A stretch of DNA of 64,000 bases from Pseudoclavibacter helvolus (GTDB lineage: Bacteria; Actinomycetota; Actinomycetes; Actinomycetales; Microbacteriaceae): contig NZ_JACHWJ010000001.1 in NCBI RefSeq assembly GCF_014191305.1, forward strand, positions 62,001-126,000. The letters run 5' to 3'. The translations under genes and the position numbers were made by a program. The notes beneath the pieces were generated by a model. It searched no databases and had not been told where the DNA came from. It saw only the letters and a list, made by a program, of their open reading frames with translations. Shown piece by piece: positions 9,515 through 18,544 of the stretch; position 1 is the stretch's first letter; each line of letters starts with the position of its first letter.

Positions 9515-10780
9515 ATGAAGGCTGGGAGAGCGTCGGCTGCGACGACACACGGTGAGCGGCTCGACGAGTTGGCGGCGGCTTGGCGCTCTGCGTTGCGAGC
9601 CGAGTTGCCGGCCGCCGTCCGTCTGCGCCAGGAGTTGCATTCGGACCCCAGGCTCTCCGGGAACGAGAACGACACGGCCGCTCGTCTCGAGGCAGAGCTC
9701 GGCGACCGGGTCACTCTGCACCGCATCGCCGACTCGGGGCGCATCGGGCGACTCGGTCCGAGCGTCGGTGGGGCCGTGGGGGTCAGGGCCGAGCTTGATG
9801 CACTTCCGCTGACCGAGCTCACGGGGGTGCCGTTCGCCTCCGCGAACGGGGCCATGCACGCGTGCGGGCACGACGTGCATCAGGCGGCGCTTGTCGCCTT
9901 CATCCGTGCGGCCGACCACCTGGAACTGCCCGTCGGGCTCGTCCCGATCCTCCAGCCCAGGGAAGAGACCTACCCGTCCGGAGCTCACCAGATCGTCCAA
10001 GAGGGTGGCCTCGAGCGCTTCGACGTGCACCACGTCATCGGCGCGCACGTGCACCCGGGGGTGCCTCGCGGCGCCGTCGCGATCGGGGGCGGCTACATCA
10101 ACGCCGCCGCGGACGAGATCGAGATCTCGCTCCAAGGGCGCGGCGGACACGGTGCGTACCCGCACCAGGCAGCAGACCCTGTCGCCGCGATCGCCCAGAT
10201 CGCGCTTGGCCTGCCGGAAGTTGTCCGTCGCACGATCTCGCCGATGAACCCGGCCGTGATCAGCGTCGGCACGCTGAGCGCGGGCGAGGGCGCGGCGAAC
10301 GTGCTGCCTTCGAGTGCGCGGCTGCTCGCCTCGATGCGCACCACGGCGCCGAAAGACCGCGAGCTGCTGTTCGCGGCGGTGCAGCACCTCGCGGTGCGCA
10401 CCGCGGAGGCCTACGGCACCGAGGCTGTTGTCCACATGCACCAGAACATGCCGGTGCTCATCAACGATGCCCATCTTGCGTCCGACGCCGACGACTGGCT
10501 GGCGCGCCTCGGTGTCGACGGTGCCGAGCCAATGCGCTCGCTCGGCGGCGACGACTTCTCGTACTACTGCGACGAGGTGCCATCGATCATGTGCTTCGCC
10601 GGCGTCGAGACGGCAGGCCTCCCCGGTCCGGATGGTGCGTATGCGCCGACACTGCACCATCCGCGATTCCTCCCCACGGAGGACGCGGTCGGACTCGTCG
10701 CCAATGCGTTCCTCGCCGGGTACTGCGCGGCGGCCGAGCGCATCCTGGGCATCGCGCACCACAGACGAGCCCTTTCCTGA
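9515..10780 (+). CDS. M20-family amidohydrolase / peptidase
   Basis: 421 aa, typical of the M20D (IAA-amino-acid hydrolase / hippurate hydrolase-like) group. Metal-binding blocks are visible: HACGHDVHQAAL (about residue 115), QPREETYPSGA (the catalytic Glu pair) and IGAHVHPGVPRG. The lid/dimerisation domain contains GRGGHGAYPHQAADPV, and GGDDFSYY near the C-terminus completes the metal site. It probably cleaves an N-acyl amino acid or a similar amide in the cytosol; the substrate cannot be predicted. GAGG six bases before the ATG supports the start. The gene sits between ndk and rne, with its stop codon inside the first unit of a 20-bp tandem repeat. Confidence 0.9.
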   Translation: MKAGRASAATTHGERLDELAAAWRSALRAELPAAVRLRQELHSDPRLSGNENDTAARLEAELGDRVTLHRIADSGRIGRLGPSVGGAVGVRAELDALPLTELTGVPFASANGAMHACGHDVHQAALVAFIRAADHLELPVGLVPILQPREETYPSGAHQIVQEGGLERFDVHHVIGAHVHPGVPRGAVAIGGGYINAAADEIEISLQGRGGHGAYPHQAADPVAAIAQIALGLPEVVRRTISPMNPAVISVGTLSAGEGAANVLPSSARLLASMRTTAPKDRELLFAAVQHLAVRTAEAYGTEAVVHMHQNMPVLINDAHLASDADDWLARLGVDGAEPMRSLGGDDFSYYCDEVPSIMCFAGVETAGLPGPDGAYAPTLHHPRFLPTEDAVGLVANAFLAGYCAAAERILGIAHHRRALS

Positions 10781-10829
10781 GGTCGGGAATGCAGCCCTGA
10801 GGTCGGGAATGCAGCCCTGAGGTCGGGCA
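10776..10829. repeat. 20-bp unit, 2.7 tandem copies
   Basis: CCTGAGGTCGGGAATGCAGC at 10776-10795 is repeated exactly at 10796-10815 and partly at 10816-10829. The stop codon of the M20 gene (10778-10780) lies in the first unit. The stretch 10781-11127 holds no gene: after the repeat it contains the rne promoter and leader. Confidence 0.92.
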
Positions 10830-10885
10830 GATAGCACTGACGGGCGACCCACAGCCGAATCAGGACTCGGATGCGAGGGCCGTGC

Positions 10886-11127
10886 GATAATAATCAGGTC
10901 GAGCGGGCAGAGTCCCACGGCACCCGAAGTTTTTCAGGCACGAGCCACGAGCAGAGCAACGCTCCGTCGCACGCGCCGTAGGCAGGATCGCCGCAACCGC
11001 GGCACACCACGTAGAACATTTCCGCCGAACGGGCGGAGACCATTTTCGGTGAGGATGCTTGACATCCTCATCGCCCGGAGGGGTGGGCGCACGCTTTGCG
11101 CCACGCCGGAGTAGGAGCACACCAGAA
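10886..11127 (+). promoter_or_regulatory. rne promoter and structured 5' leader
   Basis: GATAAT at 10886-10891 is a good -10 box; no clear -35 is seen. The transcript would have an untranslated leader of about 230 bases. It holds a perfect hairpin TGAGGATG-CTTGA-CATCCTCA at 11050-11070 and a second stem, GGCGCA/TGCGCC with a short loop, at about 11086-11102, just before the ribosome-binding site. Long rne leaders mediate autoregulation by RNase E in E. coli; a similar role here is inferred. Confidence 0.55.
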
Positions 11128-13860
11128 ATGGTGACCACAAACGAATCAGACCAGAACACCGACAACGACACCGAGCCAAGCGGCCAGGAGCAGTTCGACA
11201 CAGATCAGCGCCAGGAGTCCGCGAACGCGGCCGAAGTGGGCGCCGAAGAGCAGGCTCCCGTAGAGCAGCCGGCGCAGGCGGAGAGCGAAGGGCAGGCGGA
11301 GGAAGCTTCTTCGCCCATCCCCGCCGTCATCTCGTCGACGACGCTCTTCTTCCTGCAGCCAGACCTGCCGCCCGTTGTCGAGCGCGCGCCGCGCGACGAC
11401 CGCGGGCGTGCGCGTCGTCAGGACGACGAGCAGTACGAGCGCCAGGAGCGCGGTGAGCGGTCCGATCGTTACGACCGTCAGGAGCGCACTGACCGCTCAG
11501 ACCGCTCAGACCGGGGCGAGCGCGTTGACCGCAGCGACCGCAGCGATCGATCGGACCGTGGCGATCGCTCGCGCGAGTCGACCCGCGACGACCGCCGCCA
11601 GGCTCCCGCCGAGCGCACGCAGTCGACGACCCGTCGCCGTCAGCCTCGCGAAGAACAGCCGGCAGAAGAGCCAGCACTGATCACCGAGCCGCAGAAGATC
11701 AAGGGCTCCACCCGCCTCGAGGCGAAGCGTCAGCGCCGCCGCGAGGGCCGCGAGAGCGGACGCCGTCGCCAGGTCATCACCGAATCCGAGTTCCTCGCCC
11801 GCCGCGAGGCCGTCGACCGCGTGATGCTCGTCCGCGCCAAGGACGACCGCGTGCAGATCGGTGTGCTCGAGGACAAGGTGCTTGTCGAGCACTACGTTGC
11901 ACGCTCGCAGGAGTCGTCGCTCATCGGCAACGTCTACCTCGGACGTGTGCAGAACGTGCTCCCAAGCATGGAAGCCGCCTTCATCGACATCGGGCGTGGC
12001 CGCAACGCCGTGCTCTACTCGGGCGAGGTCGACTGGGCCGCCGCCGAGGTCGGTGGCAAGTCGCGTCGCATCGAGAACGCCCTCAAGCCGGGCGACCGCG
12101 TGCTCGTCCAGGTCACGAAGGACCCGATCGGCCACAAGGGTGCTCGTCTCACGAGCCAGGTCTCGCTTCCCGGCCGCTACCTGGTTTACGTGCCTGGCAA
12201 CTCGATGAACGGCATCTCCCGCAAGCTGCCCGACACGGAGCGCGCGCGCCTCAAGAAGATCCTCAAGGAGACCCTGCCGGCAGGCGTCGGCGTCATCGTG
12301 CGCACGGCGGCCGAGGGTGCGACCCAGGACCAGCTCGAGCGCGACGTCAACCGCCTCACCGCGCAGTGGGCCGACATCTCCTCGCGCATCGAGGCGGGCC
12401 CAGCCCCCGCGCTCCTGCACTCTGAGCCCGACCTGCTCATCAAGATCATCCGCGACGTCTTCAACGAGGACTTCCACAAGATCGTGATCCAGGGCAGCGA
12501 AGAGCTCGAGACCATCACGAACTACCTTCGCCAGGTCGCTCCCGACCTCGTCGACCGCGTCGAGGCATTCCAGGGCGGCGACGTCTTCGCCGAGTACCGC
12601 GCGACCGAGCACATCGAGAAGGCGCTCGACCGCAAGGTCTGGCTGCCTTCCGGCGGTTCGCTGGTCATCGACCGCACGGAAGCCATGACGGTTGTCGACG
12701 TCAACACGGGGAAGTTCGTCGGTTCAGGCGGCAACCTCGAGGAGACGGTCACGAAGAACAACCTCGAGGCTGCAGAAGAGGTCGTCAGGCAGCTGCGTCT
12801 CCGTGACATCGGCGGCATCATCGTCGTCGACTTCATCGACATGGTGCTCGAGTCGAACCGTGACCTCGTCATGCGTCGCCTCATCGAGTGCCTCAGCCGC
12901 GACCGCACGAAGCATCAGGTCGCGGAGGTCACGAGCCTCGGTCTTGTGCAGATGACGCGCAAGAAGCTCGGTCTCGGTCTGCTCGAGACGTTCAGCGAGC
13001 CGTGCGAGTCGTGCGCGGGCCGCGGCGTCATCGTGTTCCACGACCCGGTGCTCAAGCACCGTGGGGGAGCGCCGGACAGCAACGCCAATAGCAAGAACGG
13101 TCGCAAGGGGCGCGGTGGTCAGCAGCGCGAGCAGCAGGCCCCCCGTGCCGTCGCGCCACCGGCCGCGGCCTCCACCCACGGCATCACGGACGAGGCACGC
13201 GGTGCGCTCTCGAAGATCGCCGCATCCACCATCAACGGCCAGAAGCCGGGTGAGCATGCCGAGGAGCTCGCTCCTGCAGCGCAGCCGCAGGCAGGTGCCC
13301 AGGTGGCGGCCGCAGAGGAACGCGGCGGCGACGATCAGGCCGGCCAGCAGGCGCAGGGCGGTCAGCAAGGCGAGGCGCGTCGCTCGCGTCGCGGACGTAG
13401 GCGAGCGAAGACGGACGCCCAGGCGCCGGCCTCCGCTCAGGCGGCTGAGACGGCGAACGGCGAGCAGGTAGCCGGCGACCGCAACGAGGCTCAGCAGTCG
13501 GACGGCGATGACCGCAGGGCTCGCGCGAGTGAGAACCTCTTCGACTTCGACTCGGCCAAGAGTGCCGAGCCGGCACAGACCAAGCGTGAGGCCGACCCGG
13601 CTGCGCTTCGTGAACTCGACTCGCTGCTGGATGCGCTGGTCACCCCTGAGGGTGAGCAGCGGTCGGCGGCGGCCGAAACGACCGAGGCACCCGCCGCGGT
13701 CGAGGTGACGACACCCGTCGCCGCTCCTGAGAAGCTTCAGGAAGCGCCGACGACGTCTGCGCCGAAGGCAGCCCAGCCGGTCACGGCTGAGCCGCCGAAG
13801 GGTGCTTCGGGGCGTCCGCGCCGCCGCCGCATCACGACGCCGCCGCTCTCGGCCGAGTAG
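11128..13860 (+). CDS. rne: Ribonuclease E/G
   Basis: 910 aa endoribonuclease for rRNA processing and mRNA decay. An N-terminal disordered region of about 200 residues, rich in Asp/Arg/Ser/Gln repeats, precedes the catalytic core. The S1-like domain includes GNVYLGRVQNVLPSMEAAFIDIG. The catalytic acidic residues are in VVDVNTGKF and VVDFIDM, and the zinc link is CESCAGRG. A second long disordered tail (Ala/Gln/Glu-rich, with an Arg-rich patch RSRRGRRRAK) follows. Extensions at both ends around a central core are characteristic of actinobacterial RNase E/G. The ATG at 11128 is preceded by AGGAG ten bases upstream. Confidence 0.95.
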   Translation: MVTTNESDQNTDNDTEPSGQEQFDTDQRQESANAAEVGAEEQAPVEQPAQAESEGQAEEASSPIPAVISSTTLFFLQPDLPPVVERAPRDDRGRARRQDDEQYERQERGERSDRYDRQERTDRSDRSDRGERVDRSDRSDRSDRGDRSRESTRDDRRQAPAERTQSTTRRRQPREEQPAEEPALITEPQKIKGSTRLEAKRQRRREGRESGRRRQVITESEFLARREAVDRVMLVRAKDDRVQIGVLEDKVLVEHYVARSQESSLIGNVYLGRVQNVLPSMEAAFIDIGRGRNAVLYSGEVDWAAAEVGGKSRRIENALKPGDRVLVQVTKDPIGHKGARLTSQVSLPGRYLVYVPGNSMNGISRKLPDTERARLKKILKETLPAGVGVIVRTAAEGATQDQLERDVNRLTAQWADISSRIEAGPAPALLHSEPDLLIKIIRDVFNEDFHKIVIQGSEELETITNYLRQVAPDLVDRVEAFQGGDVFAEYRATEHIEKALDRKVWLPSGGSLVIDRTEAMTVVDVNTGKFVGSGGNLEETVTKNNLEAAEEVVRQLRLRDIGGIIVVDFIDMVLESNRDLVMRRLIECLSRDRTKHQVAEVTSLGLVQMTRKKLGLGLLETFSEPCESCAGRGVIVFHDPVLKHRGGAPDSNANSKNGRKGRGGQQREQQAPRAVAPPAAASTHGITDEARGALSKIAASTINGQKPGEHAEELAPAAQPQAGAQVAAAEERGGDDQAGQQAQGGQQGEARRSRRGRRRAKTDAQAPASAQAAETANGEQVAGDRNEAQQSDGDDRRARASENLFDFDSAKSAEPAQTKREADPAALRELDSLLDALVTPEGEQRSAAAETTEAPAAVEVTTPVAAPEKLQEAPTTSAPKAAQPVTAEPPKGASGRPRRRRITTPPLSAE

Positions 13861-13912
13861 TACAGGCAGAGGAGGGCGGCCGGGCGCGAAAGCGTCCACC
13901 GGGTGGGTGCGC

Positions 13913-13941
13913 TTGCGCGCACCGACCCTGCCGGGTAAAGT
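13913..13941 (+). promoter_or_regulatory. Promoter of rplU-rpmA
   Basis: TTGCGC (13913-13918) and TAAAGT (13936-13941) are separated by exactly 17 bases, a good housekeeping-sigma promoter. It would give a leader of about 135 bases before rplU. It lies just after an inverted repeat (GGTGCGC/GCGCACC) that follows rne. Confidence 0.7.
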
Positions 13942-14083
13942 GGTTCGCTGTTGCACGTTTGCATTCGTGCTGGCATTCCCTCGCCCGGTTGCAGGGCAGA
14001 GTCAGCTCGCCGCAGCGAGCAGGGCTTCCAGAGTTTGAACACACAGCGTCCGACCTTGTCGGGCTCGGAGAAAAGGTACTGAA

Positions 14084-14392
14084 GTGGTATTCGCAGTTGT
14101 GCGCGCCGGTGGACGGCAGGAGAAGGTAGAGGTGGGCACTGTGCTCACCACGAACCGTGTTGTTGCCGACAAGAAGGGCAATGTCACGCTTCCAGCTGTG
14201 CTGCTCGTCGACGGTGAGACCATCACGAGTGACGCAGAGAAGCTCGCTAAGGTCACGGTGACCGCAGAGGTGCTGAACGACCTCCGTGGCCCCAAGATCG
14301 TCATCCAGAAGTACAAGAACAAGACCGGTTACAAGAAGCGTCAGGGCCACCGTCAGGAGCTCACGCGCATCAAGATCACCGACATCAAGTAA
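14084..14392 (+). CDS. rplU: 50S ribosomal protein L21
   Basis: 102 aa, normal length. [16 protein letters not shown] at the start and the C-terminal [23 protein letters not shown] are the L21 signatures. It is a large-subunit protein that contacts 23S rRNA. GTG start. It is followed 18 bases later by rpmA and expressed from the promoter at 13913. Confidence 0.97.
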   Translation: MVFAVVRAGGRQEKVEVGTVLTTNRVVADKKGNVTLPAVLLVDGETITSDAEKLAKVTVTAEVLNDLRGPKIVIQKYKNKTGYKKRQGHRQELTRIKITDIK

Positions 14393-14410
14393 GTCGAGGA
14401 GCAGACTTCA

Positions 14411-14665
14411 ATGGCACACAAAAAGGGAGCGAGCTCGACTCGCAACGGCCGTGACTCGAACGCTCAGCGCCTCGGCGTGAAGCGTTTCGCGGGCCAGACC
14501 GTCAGCGCGGGCGAGATCCTCGTCCGTCAGCGCGGCACGCACTTCCACCCAGGCGCCCTCGTGGGCCGCGGTGGCGACGACACGCTGTTTGCCCTCTCGG
14601 CAGGCATCGTCGAATTCGGTGCAAAGGGCCGCCGCAAGGTGGTCAACATCGTCGCTGGCGAATAA
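14411..14665 (+). CDS. rpmA: 50S ribosomal protein L27
   Basis: 84 aa. It starts [26 protein letters not shown] and contains the conserved [12 protein letters not shown], so no N-terminal cleavage extension of the Firmicutes type is present. L27 reaches the peptidyl-transferase centre. It forms a two-gene operon with rplU that ends at the terminator at 14701. Confidence 0.98.
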   Translation: MAHKKGASSTRNGRDSNAQRLGVKRFAGQTVSAGEILVRQRGTHFHPGALVGRGGDDTLFALSAGIVEFGAKGRRKVVNIVAGE

Positions 14666-14700
14666 CAGCAAACACAGTCCCTGATTCCAGGGCGGTGTCA

Positions 14701-14740
14701 GGATGAGGGGCGGGCCACGGTCCGCCCCTCATCCGTATTT
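14701..14740 (+). terminator. Intrinsic terminator after rpmA
   Basis: A perfect 13-bp stem (GGATGAGGGGCGG at 14701-14713 with its complement at 14722-14734) has an 8-base loop and is followed by CGTATTTT. It separates rplU-rpmA from obg. Confidence 0.92.
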
Positions 14741-14770
14741 TCACGACTTATCGTTCTACAGGAGCTCCTC

Positions 14771-16279
14771 ATGGCCACCTTCGTCGACCAGGTGACGCTG
14801 TATCTGCGCGCTGGAGAGGGTGGCAACGGCTGCGTCTCTGTCAAGCGCGAGAAGTTCAAGCCACTCGCCGGCCCGGACGGCGGTGACGGCGGCAACGGTG
14901 GGAACATCACGTTCTTCGCCGACCCGCAGGAGACGACGCTGCTGTCGTACCACCACAAGCCGCATCGCTCGAGCGACAAGGGCGGCTTCGGGATGGGCGA
15001 CTGGCGAAACGGCTACACCGGCCAGCCGCTTGATCTTCCCGTGCCGGTTGGCACCGTTGTCCGCGACTCGGACGGTCTCGAGCTCGCGGACCTCTCGGAA
15101 CCCGGCATGCGCTACGTCGCAGCCGAAGGCGGGCAGGGGGGACTCGGCAACGCGTCGCTCGCGAACACGAAGCGCAAGGCCCCCGGCTTCGCCTTGCTCG
15201 GAACACCTGGCGAGGAGCTGCAGGTGCAGCTCGAGCTCAAGATCGTCGCCGATGTCGCCTTCGTCGGCTACCCGTCGGCCGGCAAATCCAGCCTCATCGC
15301 GGCCATGTCTGCGGCCAAGCCGAAGATCGCCGACTACCCCTTCACCACGCTCCACCCCAACCTCGGCGTCGTGCAGGCGGCTCAGTACCGCTACACGGTC
15401 GCCGACGTGCCCGGTCTGATCGAGGGCGCAAGCGAGGGTAAGGGCCTCGGGCTGGACTTCCTCAGGCACGTCGAGCGTTGCTCGGCGCTCCTGCACGTGC
15501 TCGATTGCGGAACGCTCGACCCGGGTCGCGACCCGATCAGCGACCTTGACGTCATCCTCGAGGAGCTCGGCAACTACCCGGTGCCCGAGGGGCAGACGCC
15601 CCTGCTCGAGCGACCGCAGCTCATCGCGCTCAACAAGATCGACCTGCCAGACGGGCGCGAGCTTGCCGACTTCGTGCGGCCTGAGCTCGAAGAGCGCGGC
15701 TACCGCGTCTTCGAGATCTCGACCGTCAGCCACGAGGGCCTCAAGGAGCTCTCGTTCGCACTGGGCGAGCTCATCGACCGCGACCGTGAGGCGAAGCTCG
15801 CCGAACTGGCGATCAAGCCGCGCATCGTGCTTCGTCCGCGCCCCGTCGACGAGAAGGACTTCGAGATCCGCGTCGAAGGCGGAACGCACGGCAACACGTA
15901 CCGAATTCTTGGCGAGAAGCCGCAGCGCTGGGTCGCCCAGACCGACTTCGCCAACGACGAAGCCATCGGCTACCTGGCTGACCGCCTCAACAAGATCGGC
16001 GTCGAGGAGTCCCTCTTCAAGGCCGGTGCCGTCGCCGGCTCCGCCGTCATCATCGGGCCAGGCGCGCAGGGCATCGTCTTCGACTGGGAGCCGACGCTCA
16101 CGAGCGCCGCAGAGCTGACCGTCTCCCCTCGAGGCACCGACAGCCGTCTCGAGGAGAACAGCCGTACCACGACGCGTGAGCGTCGTGAGGGCTACTACGA
16201 GCGCATGGACGGCAAGGCTGCGGCCCGTGCCGAGCTGGAGCGCGAGCGCGAGGGTGGCGTGTGGAAGGTCGACGAGTGA
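14771..16279 (+). CDS. obg: GTPase Obg/CgtA
   Basis: 502 aa. The Gly-rich Obg fold (FVDQVTLYLRAGEGGNGCVSVKREKFKPLAGPDGGDGGNGG) takes about residues 1-160. The GTPase domain has G1 GYPSAGKSSL (about 166), G2 YPFTTLHPNLG, G3 DVPGLIEGA and G4 NKID. The C-terminal OCT domain (about 350-430) and a charged tail follow. It is essential for 50S assembly and stress signalling. AGGAG six bases before ATG gives the start. In related genomes proB/proA often lie between obg and nadD; here only a short membrane-protein gene does. Confidence 0.97.
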   Translation: MATFVDQVTLYLRAGEGGNGCVSVKREKFKPLAGPDGGDGGNGGNITFFADPQETTLLSYHHKPHRSSDKGGFGMGDWRNGYTGQPLDLPVPVGTVVRDSDGLELADLSEPGMRYVAAEGGQGGLGNASLANTKRKAPGFALLGTPGEELQVQLELKIVADVAFVGYPSAGKSSLIAAMSAAKPKIADYPFTTLHPNLGVVQAAQYRYTVADVPGLIEGASEGKGLGLDFLRHVERCSALLHVLDCGTLDPGRDPISDLDVILEELGNYPVPEGQTPLLERPQLIALNKIDLPDGRELADFVRPELEERGYRVFEISTVSHEGLKELSFALGELIDRDREAKLAELAIKPRIVLRPRPVDEKDFEIRVEGGTHGNTYRILGEKPQRWVAQTDFANDEAIGYLADRLNKIGVEESLFKAGAVAGSAVIIGPGAQGIVFDWEPTLTSAAELTVSPRGTDSRLEENSRTTTRERREGYYERMDGKAAARAELEREREGGVWKVDE

Positions 16280-16307
16280 GCCCGCGAACATGGGTAGGAT
16301 GGACGGC

Positions 16308-16562
16308 ATGATCGAGCTGATTCCCGCCGTGCTTGCCAACGCCGTGCTAGCTGAAGAGGGGCACCACGTCGTCAACGAACTCGTGATGCCTCCGTTCATG
16401 TTCGGGGTTGTCACGCTCGTCGCATTTGTGTCGCTCATCATCGTCACGTACGCGTTCCGGAACACGTGGCACAGCCACCCGGTCGACTCGAAGGTCGTGC
16501 CGTACGAGCCGTTCAACCACGCGGGCGTCATCGAAGCCGGCTCGGAGCACTCGAAGCACTAG
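16308..16562 (+). CDS. Small single-pass membrane protein
   Basis: 84 aa. One long hydrophobic helix (FGVVTLVAFVSLIIVTYAF, about residues 35-53) follows an N-terminal amphipathic part (IELIPAVLANAVLAEEGHH) and precedes a hydrophilic, His-rich tail. TAGGAT at 16294-16299 is a good -10 box placed so that transcription would begin almost at the ATG at 16308, so the mRNA is probably leaderless. No family is recognised. An alternative ATG at 16299 lies inside the -10 box and is less likely. Confidence 0.65.
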   Translation: MIELIPAVLANAVLAEEGHHVVNELVMPPFMFGVVTLVAFVSLIIVTYAFRNTWHSHPVDSKVVPYEPFNHAGVIEAGSEHSKH

Positions 16563-16583
16563 CGCGGAGAGCCGCGTCACCCT

Positions 16584-17213
16584 ATGCCTCACACCGTCGA
16601 GACTTCCCCCGTTGCTGCGCGCCGTCGCGTCGGCGTGATGGGTGGCACCTTCGACCCCATCCACCACGGCCACCTTGTGGCGGCCAGCGAGGCGGCCGCG
16701 CATTTCGAACTCGACGAGGTGCTGTTCGTGCCGACGGGAAAGCCGTCGCACAAGGCGCACGTCACCCCGGTCGAGCACCGTTACCTCATGACCGTCATCG
16801 CGACGGCCTCGAACCCTCGGTTCAAGGTCAGTCGTGTCGACGTCGACCGTGACGGTCCGACCTACACGATCGACACGCTTCGTGACGTGCAGCGCCTCCG
16901 GCCAGACGCCGATCTGTACTTCATCACGGGGGCGGACGCCATCGCGCAGATCCTCGGATGGAAGAACTCGCTCGAGCTCTTCGAGCTCGCTCAGTTCGTG
17001 GCCGTCTCCCGTCCGGGCCACGAGATGCGTACCGATGGCATCCCTGCCGACAAGGTCGCGACGCTCCAGATTCCAGCGCTGGCGATCTCCTCGACCGACA
17101 TCAGGGAACGTGCCTACGAAGAGAAGCCGGTCTGGTACCTCGTCCCGGATGGTGTTGTGCAGTACATGTCGAAGCACCGGCTGTACACGGCGGAAGAGAT
17201 TGATGCGATATGA
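16584..17213 (+). CDS. nadD: Nicotinate-nucleotide adenylyltransferase
   Basis: 209 aa. Makes deamido-NAD from NaMN and ATP in the cytosol. The nucleotidyl-transferase signature [15 protein letters not shown] (about residues 20-34) and the late motif ISSTDIRER are complete. PTGKPSHK and [11 protein letters not shown] are further family blocks. Its stop overlaps the ATG of the next gene (ATGA), so translation is coupled. Confidence 0.96.
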   Translation: MPHTVETSPVAARRRVGVMGGTFDPIHHGHLVAASEAAAHFELDEVLFVPTGKPSHKAHVTPVEHRYLMTVIATASNPRFKVSRVDVDRDGPTYTIDTLRDVQRLRPDADLYFITGADAIAQILGWKNSLELFELAQFVAVSRPGHEMRTDGIPADKVATLQIPALAISSTDIRERAYEEKPVWYLVPDGVVQYMSKHRLYTAEEIDAI

Positions 17214-18064
17214 GTGACGCTCCACTGACTCGTCGCGAGCTCCGCGAACTCGAACGGCGCCGCGAGAAGGGCGAGGAGACGCCGCTGCCGACGCTCACGC
17301 CGACCGTCTCCGTGACCTCCGAGGCCACGACCACGGAAGCCGTGCGCGAGCCCGTCGAAGCGGCCGAAGTCGAAGTCGAGCCTGAATCGGCAGACGAACC
17401 CGGATCGGCAGACGAACCTGGATCGGCCGACGCACCAGAAGCGGAAGTACCCGTCTCTTCGGTACCTGCCTCAGGCGTCGCCTTGGAGGCACCCCTCCAG
17501 ATCGCGGGCCTTTCTCCCGCGACAGTGCCGGAGCCGGAGCCGGAGAACGACCGCGCGGATGCGCCAGAGCTGCCGGGGGACTCGTTCAATCGCAGCCCGG
17601 CCGCGGCGGAGCAGGAAGCCCAGCAAGACGGCACAAGCGGCGACTACTTCCGTCGTCTCGTAATGGCGAGCCACTCAACGGACGAGACTCCGACGGGCAT
17701 GATCGTTATGCCAGACATGAGCTCGCCCGGCATCACGGGCGCGCTCAGCGGAGCCGGCGACCTCATGGTGACCGGCAAGATGCAGGTCTCGCGCGAGCTG
17801 TCCAACTTCGGCACGCTCACGAGCGGCCTCGACTCTCCGGAGATCGACGTCGACGACGACGACATCGAAGAGCAGCGCGTGAAGATCGTTGAGGAGCACA
17901 GCCCCGTTGCCGCCAGCCGTGCCGTGAGGGAGCCCGGAATGCCGCTCGCTCCCCGCCGCGGGAACGGGGTGCGGCTGTCCATCTGGGCCGTCGTCAGCGG
18001 GATCGCCGTCGCTGTGGCTGGCGTTGTCGCAGTGATCCTGGGTATTGTTCAGGGTTGGTTCTGA
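17210..18064 (+). CDS. Hypothetical protein with disordered body and C-terminal membrane anchor
   Basis: 284 aa. It starts with [20 protein letters not shown], a basic/acidic helix. About 200 residues of Glu/Ala/Pro/Ser-rich low-complexity sequence follow, including a short internal repeat [18 protein letters not shown] (about residues 61-78) caused by a DNA tandem repeat at 17390-17435. One transmembrane helix ([29 protein letters not shown]) ends the protein. Similar tail-anchored proteins lie between nadD and rsfS in Microbacteriaceae. The function is unknown. Confidence 0.8.
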   Translation: MSDAPLTRRELRELERRREKGEETPLPTLTPTVSVTSEATTTEAVREPVEAAEVEVEPESADEPGSADEPGSADAPEAEVPVSSVPASGVALEAPLQIAGLSPATVPEPEPENDRADAPELPGDSFNRSPAAAEQEAQQDGTSGDYFRRLVMASHSTDETPTGMIVMPDMSSPGITGALSGAGDLMVTGKMQVSRELSNFGTLTSGLDSPEIDVDDDDIEEQRVKIVEEHSPVAASRAVREPGMPLAPRRGNGVRLSIWAVVSGIAVAVAGVVAVILGIVQGWF

Positions 18065-18134
18065 TCAGCTGGCGAGCGCATCGCCTCTCGGACACCACGA
18101 TGGGCTCTCCTGAGCTCTCAACGAAAGGCACCGA

Positions 18135-18539
18135 ATGACCGCGAGTACGCGAGCAATCGAACTGGCAAACATCGCAGCGCAGGCTGCCGACAAGAGGCTC
18201 GGCTTCGACATCGTCGGCCTCGACGTCTCGAACAACATGCCACTTACGGATATCTTCCTGCTCGCCTCCGGCCGCAACGAGCGCATGGTGCTCTCCATCG
18301 CCGACGAGATCGAAGACGCAATGCGCGACATCGGCCAGTGCACGCTTCGACGTGAGGGCCGCCGCGAGGGCCGCTGGGTTCTCCTCGACTTCAACGACAT
18401 CGTGGTCCACGTCTTCCACGAGGAAGAGCGCATGTTCTACGGCCTCGAGCGCCTGTGGAACGACGCCCCCGTCGTCAAGCTCGACCTCGCTGATGCGGAT
18501 GCTGAAGCAGACGAGTCAGAGCAGGCAGAAGAGAACTGA
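18135..18539 (+). CDS. rsfS: Ribosomal silencing factor
   Basis: 134 aa. RsfS binds L14 and blocks subunit joining when nutrients are short. Family blocks: FDIVGLDVSNNMPLTDIFLLASG near the N-terminus, EGRREGRWVLLDFNDIVVHVFHEEERMFYGLERLW in the middle, and an acidic tail. AACGAAAGG seven bases before ATG is the likely ribosome-binding site. The place after nadD is conserved in many bacteria. Confidence 0.95.
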   Translation: MTASTRAIELANIAAQAADKRLGFDIVGLDVSNNMPLTDIFLLASGRNERMVLSIADEIEDAMRDIGQCTLRREGRREGRWVLLDFNDIVVHVFHEEERMFYGLERLWNDAPVVKLDLADADAEADESEQAEEN

Positions 18540-18544
18540 CCAGC

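Noticed and set aside
13861-13912. Terminator directly after rne
   Set aside because: GGTGCGC/GCGCACC near 13905-13922 forms a stem but has no T-run and overlaps the rplU -35 box; a terminator is not supported.
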